From NCBI GenBank assembly GCA_035624355.1, contig DASPRQ010000084.1, positions 43,969-107,968 on the forward strand: 64,000 bases of DNA, written 5' to 3'. This document shows, piece by piece, positions 30,942 through 40,657 of the stretch. This stretch comes from Usitatibacter sp035624355. Its GTDB lineage: Bacteria; Pseudomonadota; Gammaproteobacteria; Burkholderiales; Usitatibacteraceae. Position 1 is the first letter of the stretch. Each line of letters opens with the position of its first letter. The notes beneath the pieces were generated by a model. That model was not told the DNA's origin. It worked only from the letters and a program-made list of their open reading frames with translations, and made no database searches. Position numbers and translations under genes: made by a program.

Positions 30942-31454
30942 ATGGCCCGCCGCACCGGACTGCGCGAATTCCAGCTCTCGGTCGCCGAGCGGCTCCGCAC
31001 TGCGGGGACCCGCGCGGCGCTCTCGTCGAAGCTCGGCTTCCAGGTCGGCGCGGACAACTGGTTCGTGGCGCTCCACCAGGTGAGCGAGGTGATCCCGGTC
31101 CCGTCGACCGTGACCGTCCCGCTCACGCGCCCGTGGTTCCGCGGCGTCGCGAACGTGCGCGGCAACCTCTACGGAGTGATGGACTTCTCCGCCTTCCAGG
31201 GCGGGGAGGCGATCGGACCCGGGATGGAGCGGCGCGTGATCCTGGTGTCGGACCGGCTGGTGGCCGGTTCCGGGCTGGTCGTGTCGCGCATGCTGGGGCT
31301 TCGCAACCCGGAGCAGTTCACGCCAGCCGTGCGGCCCGAGGGCGCGTCGCCCTGGGTGGGGGCGGTCTACACGGACGCCGGCGGCACCCGCTGGATGGAG
31401 CTGGACCTTCCCGCGCTCGTGCGCGAGCCGCGGTTTCTGGAAGTTGGGGCGTAG
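30942..31454 (+). CDS. pilI: CheW-like adaptor PilI
   Basis: A 170-residue CheW-domain protein that couples the chemoreceptor PilJ to the kinase ChpA. Recognisable elements are FQVGADNWFVALHQVSEVIPVP, the VRGNLYGVMDFSAFQG core that matches the CheW NLRG...D pattern, and LVSDRLVAGSGLVVSRMLGL. It starts seven bases after pilH and ends ten before pilJ, inside the operon. Confidence 0.93.
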   Translation: MARRTGLREFQLSVAERLRTAGTRAALSSKLGFQVGADNWFVALHQVSEVIPVPSTVTVPLTRPWFRGVANVRGNLYGVMDFSAFQGGEAIGPGMERRVILVSDRLVAGSGLVVSRMLGLRNPEQFTPAVRPEGASPWVGAVYTDAGGTRWMELDLPALVREPRFLEVGA

Positions 31455-31463
31455 GAGAAGAAG

Positions 31464-33710
31464 ATGGCCAAGGCACAGGCGGTGAAACCGAAATCCTCCC
31501 TCGGCGACTGGCTGAAGCGCCTGACGGCGCCCAAGGCGAAGGCGCCCGGGCGGCCCGCGGGCGTGCAGACGTCCACCGTGACGCGGATCCCCGCGGGCGG
31601 CGGCGCGGCGGCGCGCCCGGGCGGCGGCGCCAAGGCCTCCGCAGCGGCGCGGGCGCCCAGGGAAGAGATGGGCTCTTCCCTCTCGCGCTTCCGGGTGCCC
31701 TTCATCGGCGGCAAGTCGGTCACCGCGCAGATGCAGGCCCTCGGCATCGCGGCCCTGGTGCTGCTCGGCGCCACGGCGTTCATGGTGTACGAGGACACGA
31801 CGCTCAGGACGCGGCATGCGACCTACCTCACGATCGTTTCGCAGATGCAGTTCCACATCCAGCGCCTGGCCAAGGCCGCGGGCATCGCGGCGCGCGGGCA
31901 GCCGGGGGCCTTTCCCCAGCTGAAGAGCAGCCGCGACGCGTTCGCTTCCTACCTGGGCGTGCTGCGCAGCGGGGGCCGGGAGTTCGACGTCAACCTTCCC
32001 GGCGCGGCGACGAACGAAGAGGTCCGCGCGCGGCTCGATGAGCTCGCGAAGCAGTGGCCGTCGAGCGCGAACGCGGCCACGGCGATCCTGAACGCGCAGG
32101 GCGATCTGGTCGCGCTTTCGCACAACATCGACCAGATCCGGGCGCGCTCCCAGGACATGGCCACGATGGCGCAGGAGCTGACCGGCCTCATGTCGCAGTC
32201 CGGCTCGACTCCCGGCCAGGTGCTCAAGGCGAACCGCCTGGTCTTCTACGCCGAGCGCCTCGGCCGCGGGTCCGCCGAGATCCTCGGCTCGGAAACCATC
32301 GATCCGGAGGTCCCCTTCCTCATCGGCAAGGATACGAACGACATGCGCGACCTGCTGCGCGGCCTCGAGAACGGCAGCGAGAGCCTCGGGGTCGTCGCCG
32401 TGCACGATCCCGACGCGCGCGGGATGCTCAACGACCTGGACAAGCAGTTCGGCCAGTTCGAGCAGAACGTGGGCCCGATCCTGCGCGACCTGCAGAAACT
32501 CGTGTCGGCGCGCCTCGCGAGCGCCCAGCTCGCCACCTCGGCCGAGCAGCTGCAGGCGGCGGTGGGCCGGCTGCAGGACTCGATCCAGGGCGAGAAGCCC
32601 GTCGCCACGCTGCTCGCGGCGGGCGTGCTCGCCGCGCTGCTCGTGCTGGTGCTCTTCCTGATGGCGCTGGTGTTCCTCGCCGACACGCGGCGCCGCGCGG
32701 CCGAGGCGGAAGCCGAGAACAAGCGCAACCAGGAAGCGATCCTGAGGCTGCTCAACGAGATGGGCGACCTCGCCGACGGCGACCTCACGGTGCGCGCTCA
32801 GGTGACCGAGGACATCACGGGCGCCATCGCGGACTCGATGAACTATACGATCGACGAGCTGCGCACCCTGGTGTCCGGCGTGACCAACGCGGCCGTGCAG
32901 GTGACGCAGAAGACCGCCCACGCGCAGTCGATCTCGGCCGAGCTCCTGGGCGCCGCGGAGCGGCAGTCGAGGGAGATCGAGGACACGACCGCCCAGGTGC
33001 TCCAGGTGTCGCGCTCGATCTCGGAGGTGTCGTCGACCGCGGAGGAGGGCGCCCGCGTGGCCCAGCGCTCGCTCGCCGCGGCGGACAAGGGGCGCCTCGC
33101 GGTGCAGAGCTCGATCTCCGGCATGAACGACATCCGCGAGCAGATCCAGGAGACCTCGAAGCGGATCAAGCGCCTCGGCGAGAGCTCGCAGGAGATCGGC
33201 GAGATCGTCGAGCTCATCTCGGACATCACGGAGCAGACGAACGTGCTCGCCCTCAACGCCGCCATCCAGGCGGCCTCCGCGGGCGAGGCGGGACGCGGCT
33301 TCTCGGTGGTGGCCGAGGAGGTGCAGCGCCTCGCGGAGCGCTCGGGCGAGGCGACCAAGCAGATCGGCGCGATCGTGAAGACGATTCAGGCCGACACGCA
33401 GGACGCGGTCGCGGCCATGGAGAAGTCGACGATGGGCGTGGTGGAGGGCGCGAGGCTGTCCGACGCCGCGGGGCAGGCGCTCTCCGAGATCGACTACGTG
33501 ACGAAGAACCTCGCGCAGCTGATCCAGACCATCTCCCAGGCGACGCACACCCAGGCGAGCGCGACGAACAAGGTCGCCCAGAGCATGCAGGACATCCTGG
33601 AAATCACACGCCAGACCACGCGCGGCACCCAGCAGGCCGCGGGCTCCATCCGCGACCTGGCCGCGGTGGCCCAGGAGCTGAAGAGCTCCGTGTCGGGCTT
33701 CAAGCTCTAG
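31464..33710 (+). CDS. pilJ: Type IV pilus chemoreceptor PilJ
   Basis: A 748-residue methyl-accepting chemotaxis-like protein that senses surface contact or pilin state in the Pil-Chp system. A cytoplasmic Lys/Ala/Pro/Gly-rich N-terminal arm of about 85 residues is followed by the first transmembrane helix (about 92-112, ALGIAALVLLGATAFMVY). A helical periplasmic PilJ-type domain with repeated half-modules and the second helix (about 388-412) come next, then HAMP (NEMGDLADGDLTVRAQVTEDITG) and the signalling coiled coil with tip EQTNVLALNAAIQAASAGEA. A strong GGAGAAGAAG leader precedes the ATG. No pilK methyltransferase or cheB homologue follows. Confidence 0.95.
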   Translation: MAKAQAVKPKSSLGDWLKRLTAPKAKAPGRPAGVQTSTVTRIPAGGGAAARPGGGAKASAAARAPREEMGSSLSRFRVPFIGGKSVTAQMQALGIAALVLLGATAFMVYEDTTLRTRHATYLTIVSQMQFHIQRLAKAAGIAARGQPGAFPQLKSSRDAFASYLGVLRSGGREFDVNLPGAATNEEVRARLDELAKQWPSSANAATAILNAQGDLVALSHNIDQIRARSQDMATMAQELTGLMSQSGSTPGQVLKANRLVFYAERLGRGSAEILGSETIDPEVPFLIGKDTNDMRDLLRGLENGSESLGVVAVHDPDARGMLNDLDKQFGQFEQNVGPILRDLQKLVSARLASAQLATSAEQLQAAVGRLQDSIQGEKPVATLLAAGVLAALLVLVLFLMALVFLADTRRRAAEAEAENKRNQEAILRLLNEMGDLADGDLTVRAQVTEDITGAIADSMNYTIDELRTLVSGVTNAAVQVTQKTAHAQSISAELLGAAERQSREIEDTTAQVLQVSRSISEVSSTAEEGARVAQRSLAAADKGRLAVQSSISGMNDIREQIQETSKRIKRLGESSQEIGEIVELISDITEQTNVLALNAAIQAASAGEAGRGFSVVAEEVQRLAERSGEATKQIGAIVKTIQADTQDAVAAMEKSTMGVVEGARLSDAAGQALSEIDYVTKNLAQLIQTISQATHTQASATNKVAQSMQDILEITRQTTRGTQQAAGSIRDLAAVAQELKSSVSGFKL

Positions 33711-33743
33711 CCGCGGGACGAAAGGCGCGAGGAAACGCATTCA

Positions 33744-36700
33744 ATGGCCGCCAACCCCCACGGCGATTTCGATCTCGGCCCGCTGAGCTGGGTCAAGACC
33801 GAGATCGACCACTCGCTCAACCAGGCGCGCGAGAACCTGGACAAGCTGGCCGCGAAGCCCGCGGAGCGCGGTCCCGTCAAGTACATCCTCACGCACCTGC
33901 ACCAGGCTACCGGGGCGCTCGCCATGGTGGGGCTGGGCGCAGCCACCCGCTTCAACGAGGAGCTGGAGAAGCTCGTGGGGTTCCTCGAGACGGAGGACGC
34001 GGCGCGGCTGCCGGGGACCGTCGCCGCGGCCAAGCGGGGCATCTCGGCGCTGTCGACCTACCTCGACGCGCTGGCGGGCGGCCAGCCGGACTACCCGATG
34101 CGGCTCCTCGCCCCGTACCTGGAGCTCAACCGCGCCCGCGGGCAGAGCGACGCGAACGAGGGCGACCTGTTCTATCCCGATCTGTCCGCGCAGCTGCCGT
34201 CGCTGCCGGGCGCGGCCGCGCTCGACGACGCGGTGCTGGGCAAGGCGCTCGCGCTGCAGCGCTCGCAATACCAGCAGGGGCTGCTGCGCATGCTCAAGGG
34301 CGGCGACACTTCCGAGGCGCTGGCGCAGATGCACGCCGCGGTGACCGCCATCGAGTCGCTGCAGGGCACCACGCCGAACCGGCCCTTCTGGAGCGCCGCC
34401 GCGGCATTCTTCGATTCCCTGGTCTTCCGGGGCGCGGAGGTCGGGCCCTCGAGCAAGCCGCTGTTCGCGAAGCTCGACCAGCAGATCAAGCAGCTCATCG
34501 ACGGCTCCGGGAAGGTCGCCGAGCGGGTCTTCCGCGACCTGCTGCTCGCCGTCGGCCGCGCCGCCCCGGTCTCCGAGCGCATCGCGATGCTCAGGGAGAG
34601 GTACCGCCTCGAGCAGCTCCTGGAGATCCCGGATCGCGGCGTGCGCGGGGCCGACGACGAGGCGCTTGCCGGCCTCGTGCGCGAGCTGCGCGACCTCACC
34701 GGCCAGCAGAAGGACGCGTGGCTCAAGTACACCTCCGGCAACCGCGCGGCCCTCGAGCCGTTCGGCAAGCAGGCGCTCGCGCTCGCCGAGCGCGCAGGCA
34801 AGCTTCCGAACGCCGACATCCAGCGGCTGCTCGTGCGCCTGGCCGACGTGGCGCCCGAGATCAAGGCGAAGGCGATCCCGCCCTCGGAGGCGCAGTCGCT
34901 GGAGGTGGCCACCGCGCTGCTCTTCGTCGAATCCGCGCTGGAGAACTTCACCCGCCTGGGCGCCGATTTCCCGCGCCAGGCCCGCGCCATCACCGAACGC
35001 CTGCAGGGCGCCATGGCGGGCGAGGCGCTTCCCCCGGTCGAGGCGATGGAGGGCGGGCTGCTCGACGAGATGACCCGGCGCGCCCAGGAGAAGCTCCTCG
35101 TCTTCCAGGTGGGCCAGGAAGTCCAGGTGAACCTGCAGAACATCGAGCAGGTCCTCGACGCCTTCTTCCGCGACAGCTCGAAGCGCGCGGAGCTCGCGGG
35201 TCTCACCGCGCAGTTCGCGCAGGTGCAGGGAGCGCTCATGATCCTGGAGCTCGCCGACGCCGCCGCGCTCAACGCCGCGGTGATGGCGCGCGTGCAGCAG
35301 TTCGCCGAGGGCTCGCTCGACGGCTCCGGCGAGGCGGCCGAGATGGTGGCCGACGGTCTCTCGGCGCTGGGCCTGTACGTGACCGCGCTCCAGCAGGGCG
35401 CGGCCTCGCCGCGCGACGTGCTGATGCCCGCGCTCCTGCGCTTCGGCCTGGCCGAGCCGCAGGCCGAGATGCAGGTGCGGCGAACCGGCACCGTCTCGCC
35501 GCTGGACATCGAGGTGCAGAAGCAGAAGGTCCAGGCGCTCTACGAGGACTGGAAGGAGCAGCCCGGCGAGGGCACCCGCGAGCGCCTCGAGAAGGCGGTG
35601 GGGGAGCTGCAGCGCGACGCGGCGGTCGTCGCCGACTCGGCCATCGCCCGCAAGAGCGAGGAAGCGCTGCAGGTGATCAAGCAGGCGGCGAGCGCGGACA
35701 CGGGCGTCTTCCGCGCGATCCAGGACCTCGCCCCGCAGAACGCGCCCGAGACGCCCGCCCCGCAGGTGGTGCAGCTCGTGGACGCGCCCGGCGCCGAGGT
35801 CGACAGGGAGCTGCTCGAGATCTTCCTCGAGGAGGCCGGCGAGGTGATCGGCACGATCGCGAGCCACCTGCAGGCGTGCCGCGAGTCGCCCCACGACCGC
35901 GAGGCCCTCACGACGATCCGGCGCGGCTTCCACACGCTCAAGGGAAGCGGACGGATGGTGGGTCTCGCGGACCTCGGAGAGATGGCGTGGCAGTGCGAGC
36001 AGGTGATGAACAAGTGGCTGAAGGAGGAGAAGCCCGCCACGCCCGCGCTGCTCGGATTCATCGGCCTGTCGCGCGAGGCGTTCCAGCGCTGGGTGGGGGA
36101 GCTCAAGGCGACGGGGACCGCGGCGATCGACGGCGCGGAGATCACGCGCCAGGCCGAGGCCCTGAAGGGCGAGCGCGAGCCGGAAGCGGCGCGCGCGGCG
36201 CCCGCGCTCGCCGAGGCGCCGCCGCCGGCGGAGCCCGTCGCGGCCGAGGTCGCTGCGTCCGAGCTCATGCCCGAAGCGCATGCGCCGGTCGCGCAAGTCG
36301 AAGCGCCTGCGATGCCCGAGGCTGCCGTGCCTGCGATCGAAGAGGCCCCGGCGCCCCCGGTGACCGAGGCCGCGGCGCCGCCGATCGAGGAACTCGTCGC
36401 GAAGGAACCGCAAGTCGAAGCTCCCCTCGCCGCCGCGGCGCAGGCGCCTCCCGCCGAGGCGCTCCGCGAGCCGCCAGCCGAGGAGCCCGCCGGGCTTGCG
36501 CTCGATTTCGCTTCCCTGGGCTTCGAAGCGCAACCGGCGAGCGCCGCGCCGCCGCCCGCCGAGCCGGCCCCCGCGGCCCCGGTCCCGGACCTCGCGGAGC
36601 TGTTGTCCTTCGAGCCCCCCGCCCAACCGGTCGAAGCGCCGCCCGGGGCCGAGGCCGAAGAGGAGGAAGTGGCCATCGGCGAGGTGACGCTTCCCCGCGC

Positions 36701-39700
36701 GCTCTTCTCGATCTACATCGGCGAGGCCGAGACCCACACCGCCGTCCTGAACGAGCAGATGTCGGTCCTCGAATCCGATCCGATGCATCCGGTGAGCGCC
36801 GAGTTCATGCGCGCCGCGCACACGCTGTCGAGCAGCTCGCGGACCACCGGATTCGAGTCGGTCGCGGCGCTCGCTTACGCGCTAGAGAAGTGGCTGCAGG
36901 ACGCGATCGAGCTGCCCCCCGAATTCGACCCGCACCGCCTCGAGGTCACGCGCCGCGCGGTCGACGCGCTCACCGCGATGGTCCAGTCGCTGCGCGGCTT
37001 GGCGATGCCGTACCCGCGGGACGACGTCGTGGAGGCGCTCGCGGCGCTCCGGGAGGGCCTGCGCGAGGCACGCAAGACGGGCGAGGGGACCCATGTCCGC
37101 ATGCCGGGCGTCGTTCGCGAAGCGCTCGAGCCGCGCGCCGCCCAGGAGGCCGAGGCGTCGATGCCCGAGGCGCACGCGGCCGTGGAGGCGATGCCCGCCG
37201 CCGAGATCGCGCCGCCTGCACCCATCGCAGAGGTGGCGCCGCTCGCACCCGTCGCGGAGGTCGCGCCGCTCGCACCCGTCGCGGAGGTCGCGCCGCCCGC
37301 ACCGGCCGCGGAGATCGCACCACCCGCACCGGCCGCGGAGGTCGCGCCGCCCGCGCCTGCCGCGGAGGTCGCTCCGCCTGCACCTGCGGCCGAGATGCCG
37401 CCGCCTGCAGCGATCCCGGAGCCCGCCCCCGCGGAAGAGAGCACGCGCCTGCTCGAGGCGGGCAAGGACCAGCGCAGGATCAAGGACGACGTCGACCGCG
37501 ACCTGCTGCCCGTCTTCCTCGACGAGGCGAAGGAGATCATCCCGCTCGTGAGCGAAGGCGTGAGGCGCTGGAAGGCCGCGCCGTCGGACCACGCTCACGC
37601 CGCGGAGCTCCAGCGCCACCTGCACACGCTCAAGGGCAGCGCGCGCATGACCGGCCTCATGCGGCTGGGCGAGCTCGCGCACGTGATCGAGGAGCAGGTC
37701 AACGCGCTCGACGAGGCGCAGGTGCCCGACGCGCGCCGGTTCGAGGAGGTCGAGGAGCGCGTCGACCGCTTCTCGCTGTCGCTCGAGCGGCTCGCGCGCG
37801 GCGAGGACATCCTCGAGGCCGAGCCCATTCCGGTGCCGGTCGGAGCGGTCTTCGAGCAGCTGAAGGACAAGCCCGCGGCGCTCGCGGTCATCGCGGCGGC
37901 GGCCCAGGAGAAGGCGCAGCGCGAGGCGCTGCCGCCGGAGCTGCGCGAGAGCCGCGCGGCCCTGCTGCGCGTGAACGCGGACATGATCGACCGGTTCGTG
38001 AACGAGGCCGGGGAGCTGTCGATCGCGCGCTCGCGCATCGAGGGCGAGATGGCGGCGTTCAAGCAGGCCCTCGCGGACCTCACGGAGAACATCGCCCGCA
38101 TGCGCACGCAGCTGCGCGAGATCGAGATCGCCTCCGAGACGCAGATGCAGAGCACCATCAAGGCGAAGGAGGAGGCGGGCGAGACCTTCGACCCGCTGGA
38201 GTTCGACCGCTTCTCGCGCATGCAGGAGCTCACGCGGTTCCTCGCGGAGAGCCTGGGCGACGTGATCACGCTGCACCAGGGGCTGCAGAAGAACCTCGAC
38301 GAGACCGAGCTCGCGATCCACGCCCAGGCGCGCCTCAACCGCGAGCTGCAGCAGGGCCTCATGGGGGTGCGCCTCGTTCCCCTCGGCAACCTCGCGGACC
38401 GCTTCTACCGCGTCGTGCGCCAGACCGCGAAGGAGCTCGACAAGAAGGCGAACCTGGAGCTCAAGGGAACGCGCACGGAGCTGGACCGCTCGGTGCTCGA
38501 GAAGATCACCGCGCCCCTCGAGCACCTGCTGAGGAACGCGATCGCCCACGGCATCGAGAAGCCGCGCGACCGCCTCGCGGCGGGCAAGCCCGAGATCGGC
38601 GAGATCTCGGTCGACGCCGCGCAGCGCGGCAACGAGGTTGTGCTCACCATCGCCGACGACGGCGGGGGGCTCAACTTCGCGCGCATCCGCGAGAAGGCGG
38701 TGCAGGCGGGGCTGCTGGCGCCCGACGTCGAGCTGCCCGAGGCGCAGCTCGCGCAGTTCATCTTCACCCCCGGCTTCTCGACCGCGACCGAGGTGAACCA
38801 GATCGCCGGCCGGGGCGTGGGCATGGACGTCGTCAAGAACGAGATCACGGCGCTCGGCGGGCGCGTGGAGATCGCCTCGTCGGCCGGGCGCGGGGCCACC
38901 TTCACCATCACGCTGCCCCTCACGCTCGCGGTGACCCAGGCGGTGATGCTCAAGGCGGGGCCCGCGATCTTCGCGGTGCCCTCGGTCATGGTGGAGCAGG
39001 TGCAGGAGTACAAGGCCGAGGCGTACGCGGAGATCACCGCGAAGGGCGAGGTCGCCTGGAAGGGCAACCTCTACCCGCTGCAGTCCCTGCTGCCGCTGCT
39101 GGGCGAGATCGACACCGCGCCGCCCACGCGCCAGATCCCCGTGCTGCTGCTGAAGAGCGGCGTGCAGCGCGCCGCGATCCGCGTGGACGAGATCATCGGC
39201 AACCGCGAGGTCGTCGTGAAGACCATCGGGCCCCAGCTCGCGCGCCTGCCGGGCATCGCCGGGGCGACCGTGCTCGGCAACGGCCAGGTGGTGCTGATCC
39301 TCAACCCCGTGCAGCTCGTGCACCGCGAGACGCCGGTGGGCGTCGAGATCGCCCGCGCGCCGCGAGCCGAGGCGCTGGTGGTCGAGGAGAAGTCCGGCGC
39401 GCCGCTCGTCATGGTGGTGGACGACTCGCTCACCGTGCGCAAGATCACCAGCCGGATGCTCGCGCGCGAGGGCTACGAGGTCGCCACCGCGAAGGACGGC
39501 GTCGACGCGCTCCAGCAGCTCCAGGACGTGAGGCCCGACTGCATCCTGCTCGACGTCGAGATGCCCCGCATGGACGGCTTCGAGTTCGCGCGCAACGTGC
39601 GCGCCGACGAGGCGACGAAGTCGATCCCGATCATCATGATCACCTCGCGCACGGCGGACAAGCACCGCAACCACGCCCTCGAGATCGGCGTGAACGAGTA

Positions 39701-39794
39701 CATGGGCAAGCCCTACCAGGAGGAGCAGCTGCTCGCGCTCATCAAGCGCTACACGGCGGAGGGCGTCCTCGCCCTCGGCGCCCGGGCCGCCTGA
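33744..39794 (+). CDS. chpA: Hybrid chemotaxis kinase ChpA (PilL)
   Basis: A 2016-residue CheA-type kinase controlling pilus dynamics. An N-terminal degenerate Hpt has H53 in THLHQATGALAMVG. Long helical regions follow, then Hpt domains at H730 (HTLKGSGRMVGL), H1026 (AHTLSSSSRTTGF) and H1294 (HTLKGSARMTGL). P/A/E-rich linkers lie at about 810-980 and 1150-1230. Next are dimerisation and ATPase domains (EHLLRNAIAHGIE; GRGVGMDVVKNEI), a CheW domain, and a C-terminal receiver with phospho-acceptor D1937 in LLDVEMPRMDGF. Pseudomonas ChpA has more phosphotransfer sites. It ends the operon and is convergent with uppP. Confidence 0.95.
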   Translation: MAANPHGDFDLGPLSWVKTEIDHSLNQARENLDKLAAKPAERGPVKYILTHLHQATGALAMVGLGAATRFNEELEKLVGFLETEDAARLPGTVAAAKRGISALSTYLDALAGGQPDYPMRLLAPYLELNRARGQSDANEGDLFYPDLSAQLPSLPGAAALDDAVLGKALALQRSQYQQGLLRMLKGGDTSEALAQMHAAVTAIESLQGTTPNRPFWSAAAAFFDSLVFRGAEVGPSSKPLFAKLDQQIKQLIDGSGKVAERVFRDLLLAVGRAAPVSERIAMLRERYRLEQLLEIPDRGVRGADDEALAGLVRELRDLTGQQKDAWLKYTSGNRAALEPFGKQALALAERAGKLPNADIQRLLVRLADVAPEIKAKAIPPSEAQSLEVATALLFVESALENFTRLGADFPRQARAITERLQGAMAGEALPPVEAMEGGLLDEMTRRAQEKLLVFQVGQEVQVNLQNIEQVLDAFFRDSSKRAELAGLTAQFAQVQGALMILELADAAALNAAVMARVQQFAEGSLDGSGEAAEMVADGLSALGLYVTALQQGAASPRDVLMPALLRFGLAEPQAEMQVRRTGTVSPLDIEVQKQKVQALYEDWKEQPGEGTRERLEKAVGELQRDAAVVADSAIARKSEEALQVIKQAASADTGVFRAIQDLAPQNAPETPAPQVVQLVDAPGAEVDRELLEIFLEEAGEVIGTIASHLQACRESPHDREALTTIRRGFHTLKGSGRMVGLADLGEMAWQCEQVMNKWLKEEKPATPALLGFIGLSREAFQRWVGELKATGTAAIDGAEITRQAEALKGEREPEAARAAPALAEAPPPAEPVAAEVAASELMPEAHAPVAQVEAPAMPEAAVPAIEEAPAPPVTEAAAPPIEELVAKEPQVEAPLAAAAQAPPAEALREPPAEEPAGLALDFASLGFEAQPASAAPPPAEPAPAAPVPDLAELLSFEPPAQPVEAPPGAEAEEEEVAIGEVTLPRALFSIYIGEAETHTAVLNEQMSVLESDPMHPVSAEFMRAAHTLSSSSRTTGFESVAALAYALEKWLQDAIELPPEFDPHRLEVTRRAVDALTAMVQSLRGLAMPYPRDDVVEALAALREGLREARKTGEGTHVRMPGVVREALEPRAAQEAEASMPEAHAAVEAMPAAEIAPPAPIAEVAPLAPVAEVAPLAPVAEVAPPAPAAEIAPPAPAAEVAPPAPAAEVAPPAPAAEMPPPAAIPEPAPAEESTRLLEAGKDQRRIKDDVDRDLLPVFLDEAKEIIPLVSEGVRRWKAAPSDHAHAAELQRHLHTLKGSARMTGLMRLGELAHVIEEQVNALDEAQVPDARRFEEVEERVDRFSLSLERLARGEDILEAEPIPVPVGAVFEQLKDKPAALAVIAAAAQEKAQREALPPELRESRAALLRVNADMIDRFVNEAGELSIARSRIEGEMAAFKQALADLTENIARMRTQLREIEIASETQMQSTIKAKEEAGETFDPLEFDRFSRMQELTRFLAESLGDVITLHQGLQKNLDETELAIHAQARLNRELQQGLMGVRLVPLGNLADRFYRVVRQTAKELDKKANLELKGTRTELDRSVLEKITAPLEHLLRNAIAHGIEKPRDRLAAGKPEIGEISVDAAQRGNEVVLTIADDGGGLNFARIREKAVQAGLLAPDVELPEAQLAQFIFTPGFSTATEVNQIAGRGVGMDVVKNEITALGGRVEIASSAGRGATFTITLPLTLAVTQAVMLKAGPAIFAVPSVMVEQVQEYKAEAYAEITAKGEVAWKGNLYPLQSLLPLLGEIDTAPPTRQIPVLLLKSGVQRAAIRVDEIIGNREVVVKTIGPQLARLPGIAGATVLGNGQVVLILNPVQLVHRETPVGVEIARAPRAEALVVEEKSGAPLVMVVDDSLTVRKITSRMLAREGYEVATAKDGVDALQQLQDVRPDCILLDVEMPRMDGFEFARNVRADEATKSIPIIMITSRTADKHRNHALEIGVNEYMGKPYQEEQLLALIKRYTAEGVLALGARAA
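37197..37412 (+). repeat. 27-bp tandem repeat inside chpA encoding VAEVAPLAP
   Basis: Eight consecutive 27-base units encode nine-residue repeats of the type [A/V/I]AE[V/I]AP[P/L]AP (residues about 1152-1223). Adjacent central units are nearly identical at the nucleotide level, while the end units have drifted. The tract links the third and fourth Hpt-type domains and is probably a flexible spacer whose length can change by unequal exchange or slippage. Confidence 0.9.
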
Positions 39795-39800
39795 GAGGGG

Positions 39801-40610
39801 TCAGGGCAGGAAGTACGCGAGCACGACCACCGCGAGGGCGATCCGGTACCACGCGAAGGCGCGGAAGTCGTGGTGCGCGACGTAACGGATGAGCCCCTTC
39901 ACGGCGACGAGCGCCGCGGCGAAGCTCACGGCGAAGCCCACCCCGATCATCTGGAGGTCGCCCTCCGAGAGGAGCGCCCGGTTCTTCACGAGCTCGTAGC
40001 CCGACGCGGCGAACATCACGGGGATCGCGAGGAAGAAGGAGAAATCGGTCGCCGCCGCGCGAGAGAGGCCGAAGAGCATGCCCCCCATGATCGTGGCGCC
40101 CGAGCGGGACGTCCCGGGGATGAGGGAGAGGCACTGCGCGAGGCCCACGCCGAGCGCGTCGCGCCACGTCATGTCGTACACGCTCCCGACGCGCGCCTGC
40201 GCCTTGCCGCGGTACCAGCGCTCGACGGCGAAGATCGCGAGCCCGCCGAGGGCGAGCGCGACGGCCACGCTCGCCGGGTTGAACAGGTAGCGCTTGATCG
40301 CGTGCTCGGAGGCGAGCCCCACGATCGCGGCGGGCAGGAAGGCGACGAGGAGGTTCGCGGCGAAGCGCCGCTGCACGCGGTCGCTCGCCAGGCCCGCGAA
40401 GGCGCGCCCGATCCGTGCGCGGAACTCCCAGCACACCGCGAGGATCGCGCCGAGCTGGATCACGATGTCGAAGACCTTGCCCTTCTCGCCGCCCTGCCCG
40501 AGGAGGTCCGACGCGATGATCAGGTGGCCGGTGGAGGACACCGGGAGGAACTCGGTGAGCCCCTCCACCACTCCAAGGATGACGGCGTCGACGAGCGGCG
40601 GGAGTAGCAT
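39801..40610 (-). CDS. uppP: Undecaprenyl-diphosphate phosphatase
   Basis: BacA/UppP-type membrane enzyme that recycles the lipid carrier of peptidoglycan and LPS synthesis. The 269-residue polytopic protein has the catalytic (E/Q)xxxE segment ILGVVEGLTEFLPVSSTGHL and the PGTSRSG motif (SLIPGTSRSGATIMGGML), plus about seven hydrophobic helices. The ATG at MLLPPLVDAV is chosen; an in-frame start 84 bases upstream would overlap the leader of the divergent aldo/keto reductase gene and adds a Pro/Gly-rich stretch. Confidence 0.96.
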   Translation of the reverse strand: MLLPPLVDAVILGVVEGLTEFLPVSSTGHLIIASDLLGQGGEKGKVFDIVIQLGAILAVCWEFRARIGRAFAGLASDRVQRRFAANLLVAFLPAAIVGLASEHAIKRYLFNPASVAVALALGGLAIFAVERWYRGKAQARVGSVYDMTWRDALGVGLAQCLSLIPGTSRSGATIMGGMLFGLSRAAATDFSFFLAIPVMFAASGYELVKNRALLSEGDLQMIGVGFAVSFAAALVAVKGLIRYVAHHDFRAFAWYRIALAVVVLAYFLP

Positions 40611-40657
40611 CGGGCGATAGTCTAGCAATATCGGCCCTTCGGGCCCCGGGAGGCTCC

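Noticed and set aside
37197..37412. CRISPR-like regular repeats
   Set aside because: The 27-bp units are contiguous with no spacers, are in frame with chpA, and encode a Pro/Ala linker.
30918..39674. Very long minus-strand frames of 900-1030 codons opposite pilI, pilJ and chpA
   Set aside because: Leu/Arg/His/Gly-rich translations with no motifs, fully antisense to the Pil-Chp genes; codon-bias shadows.
32054..39892. A 2612-codon open frame in a second plus-strand frame across pilJ and chpA
   Set aside because: It is Arg/Gly/Ala-rich with no recognisable domain and lies over two genes with clear domain structure. Such long shadows are expected at this GC content because stop codons are rare in the alternative frames.
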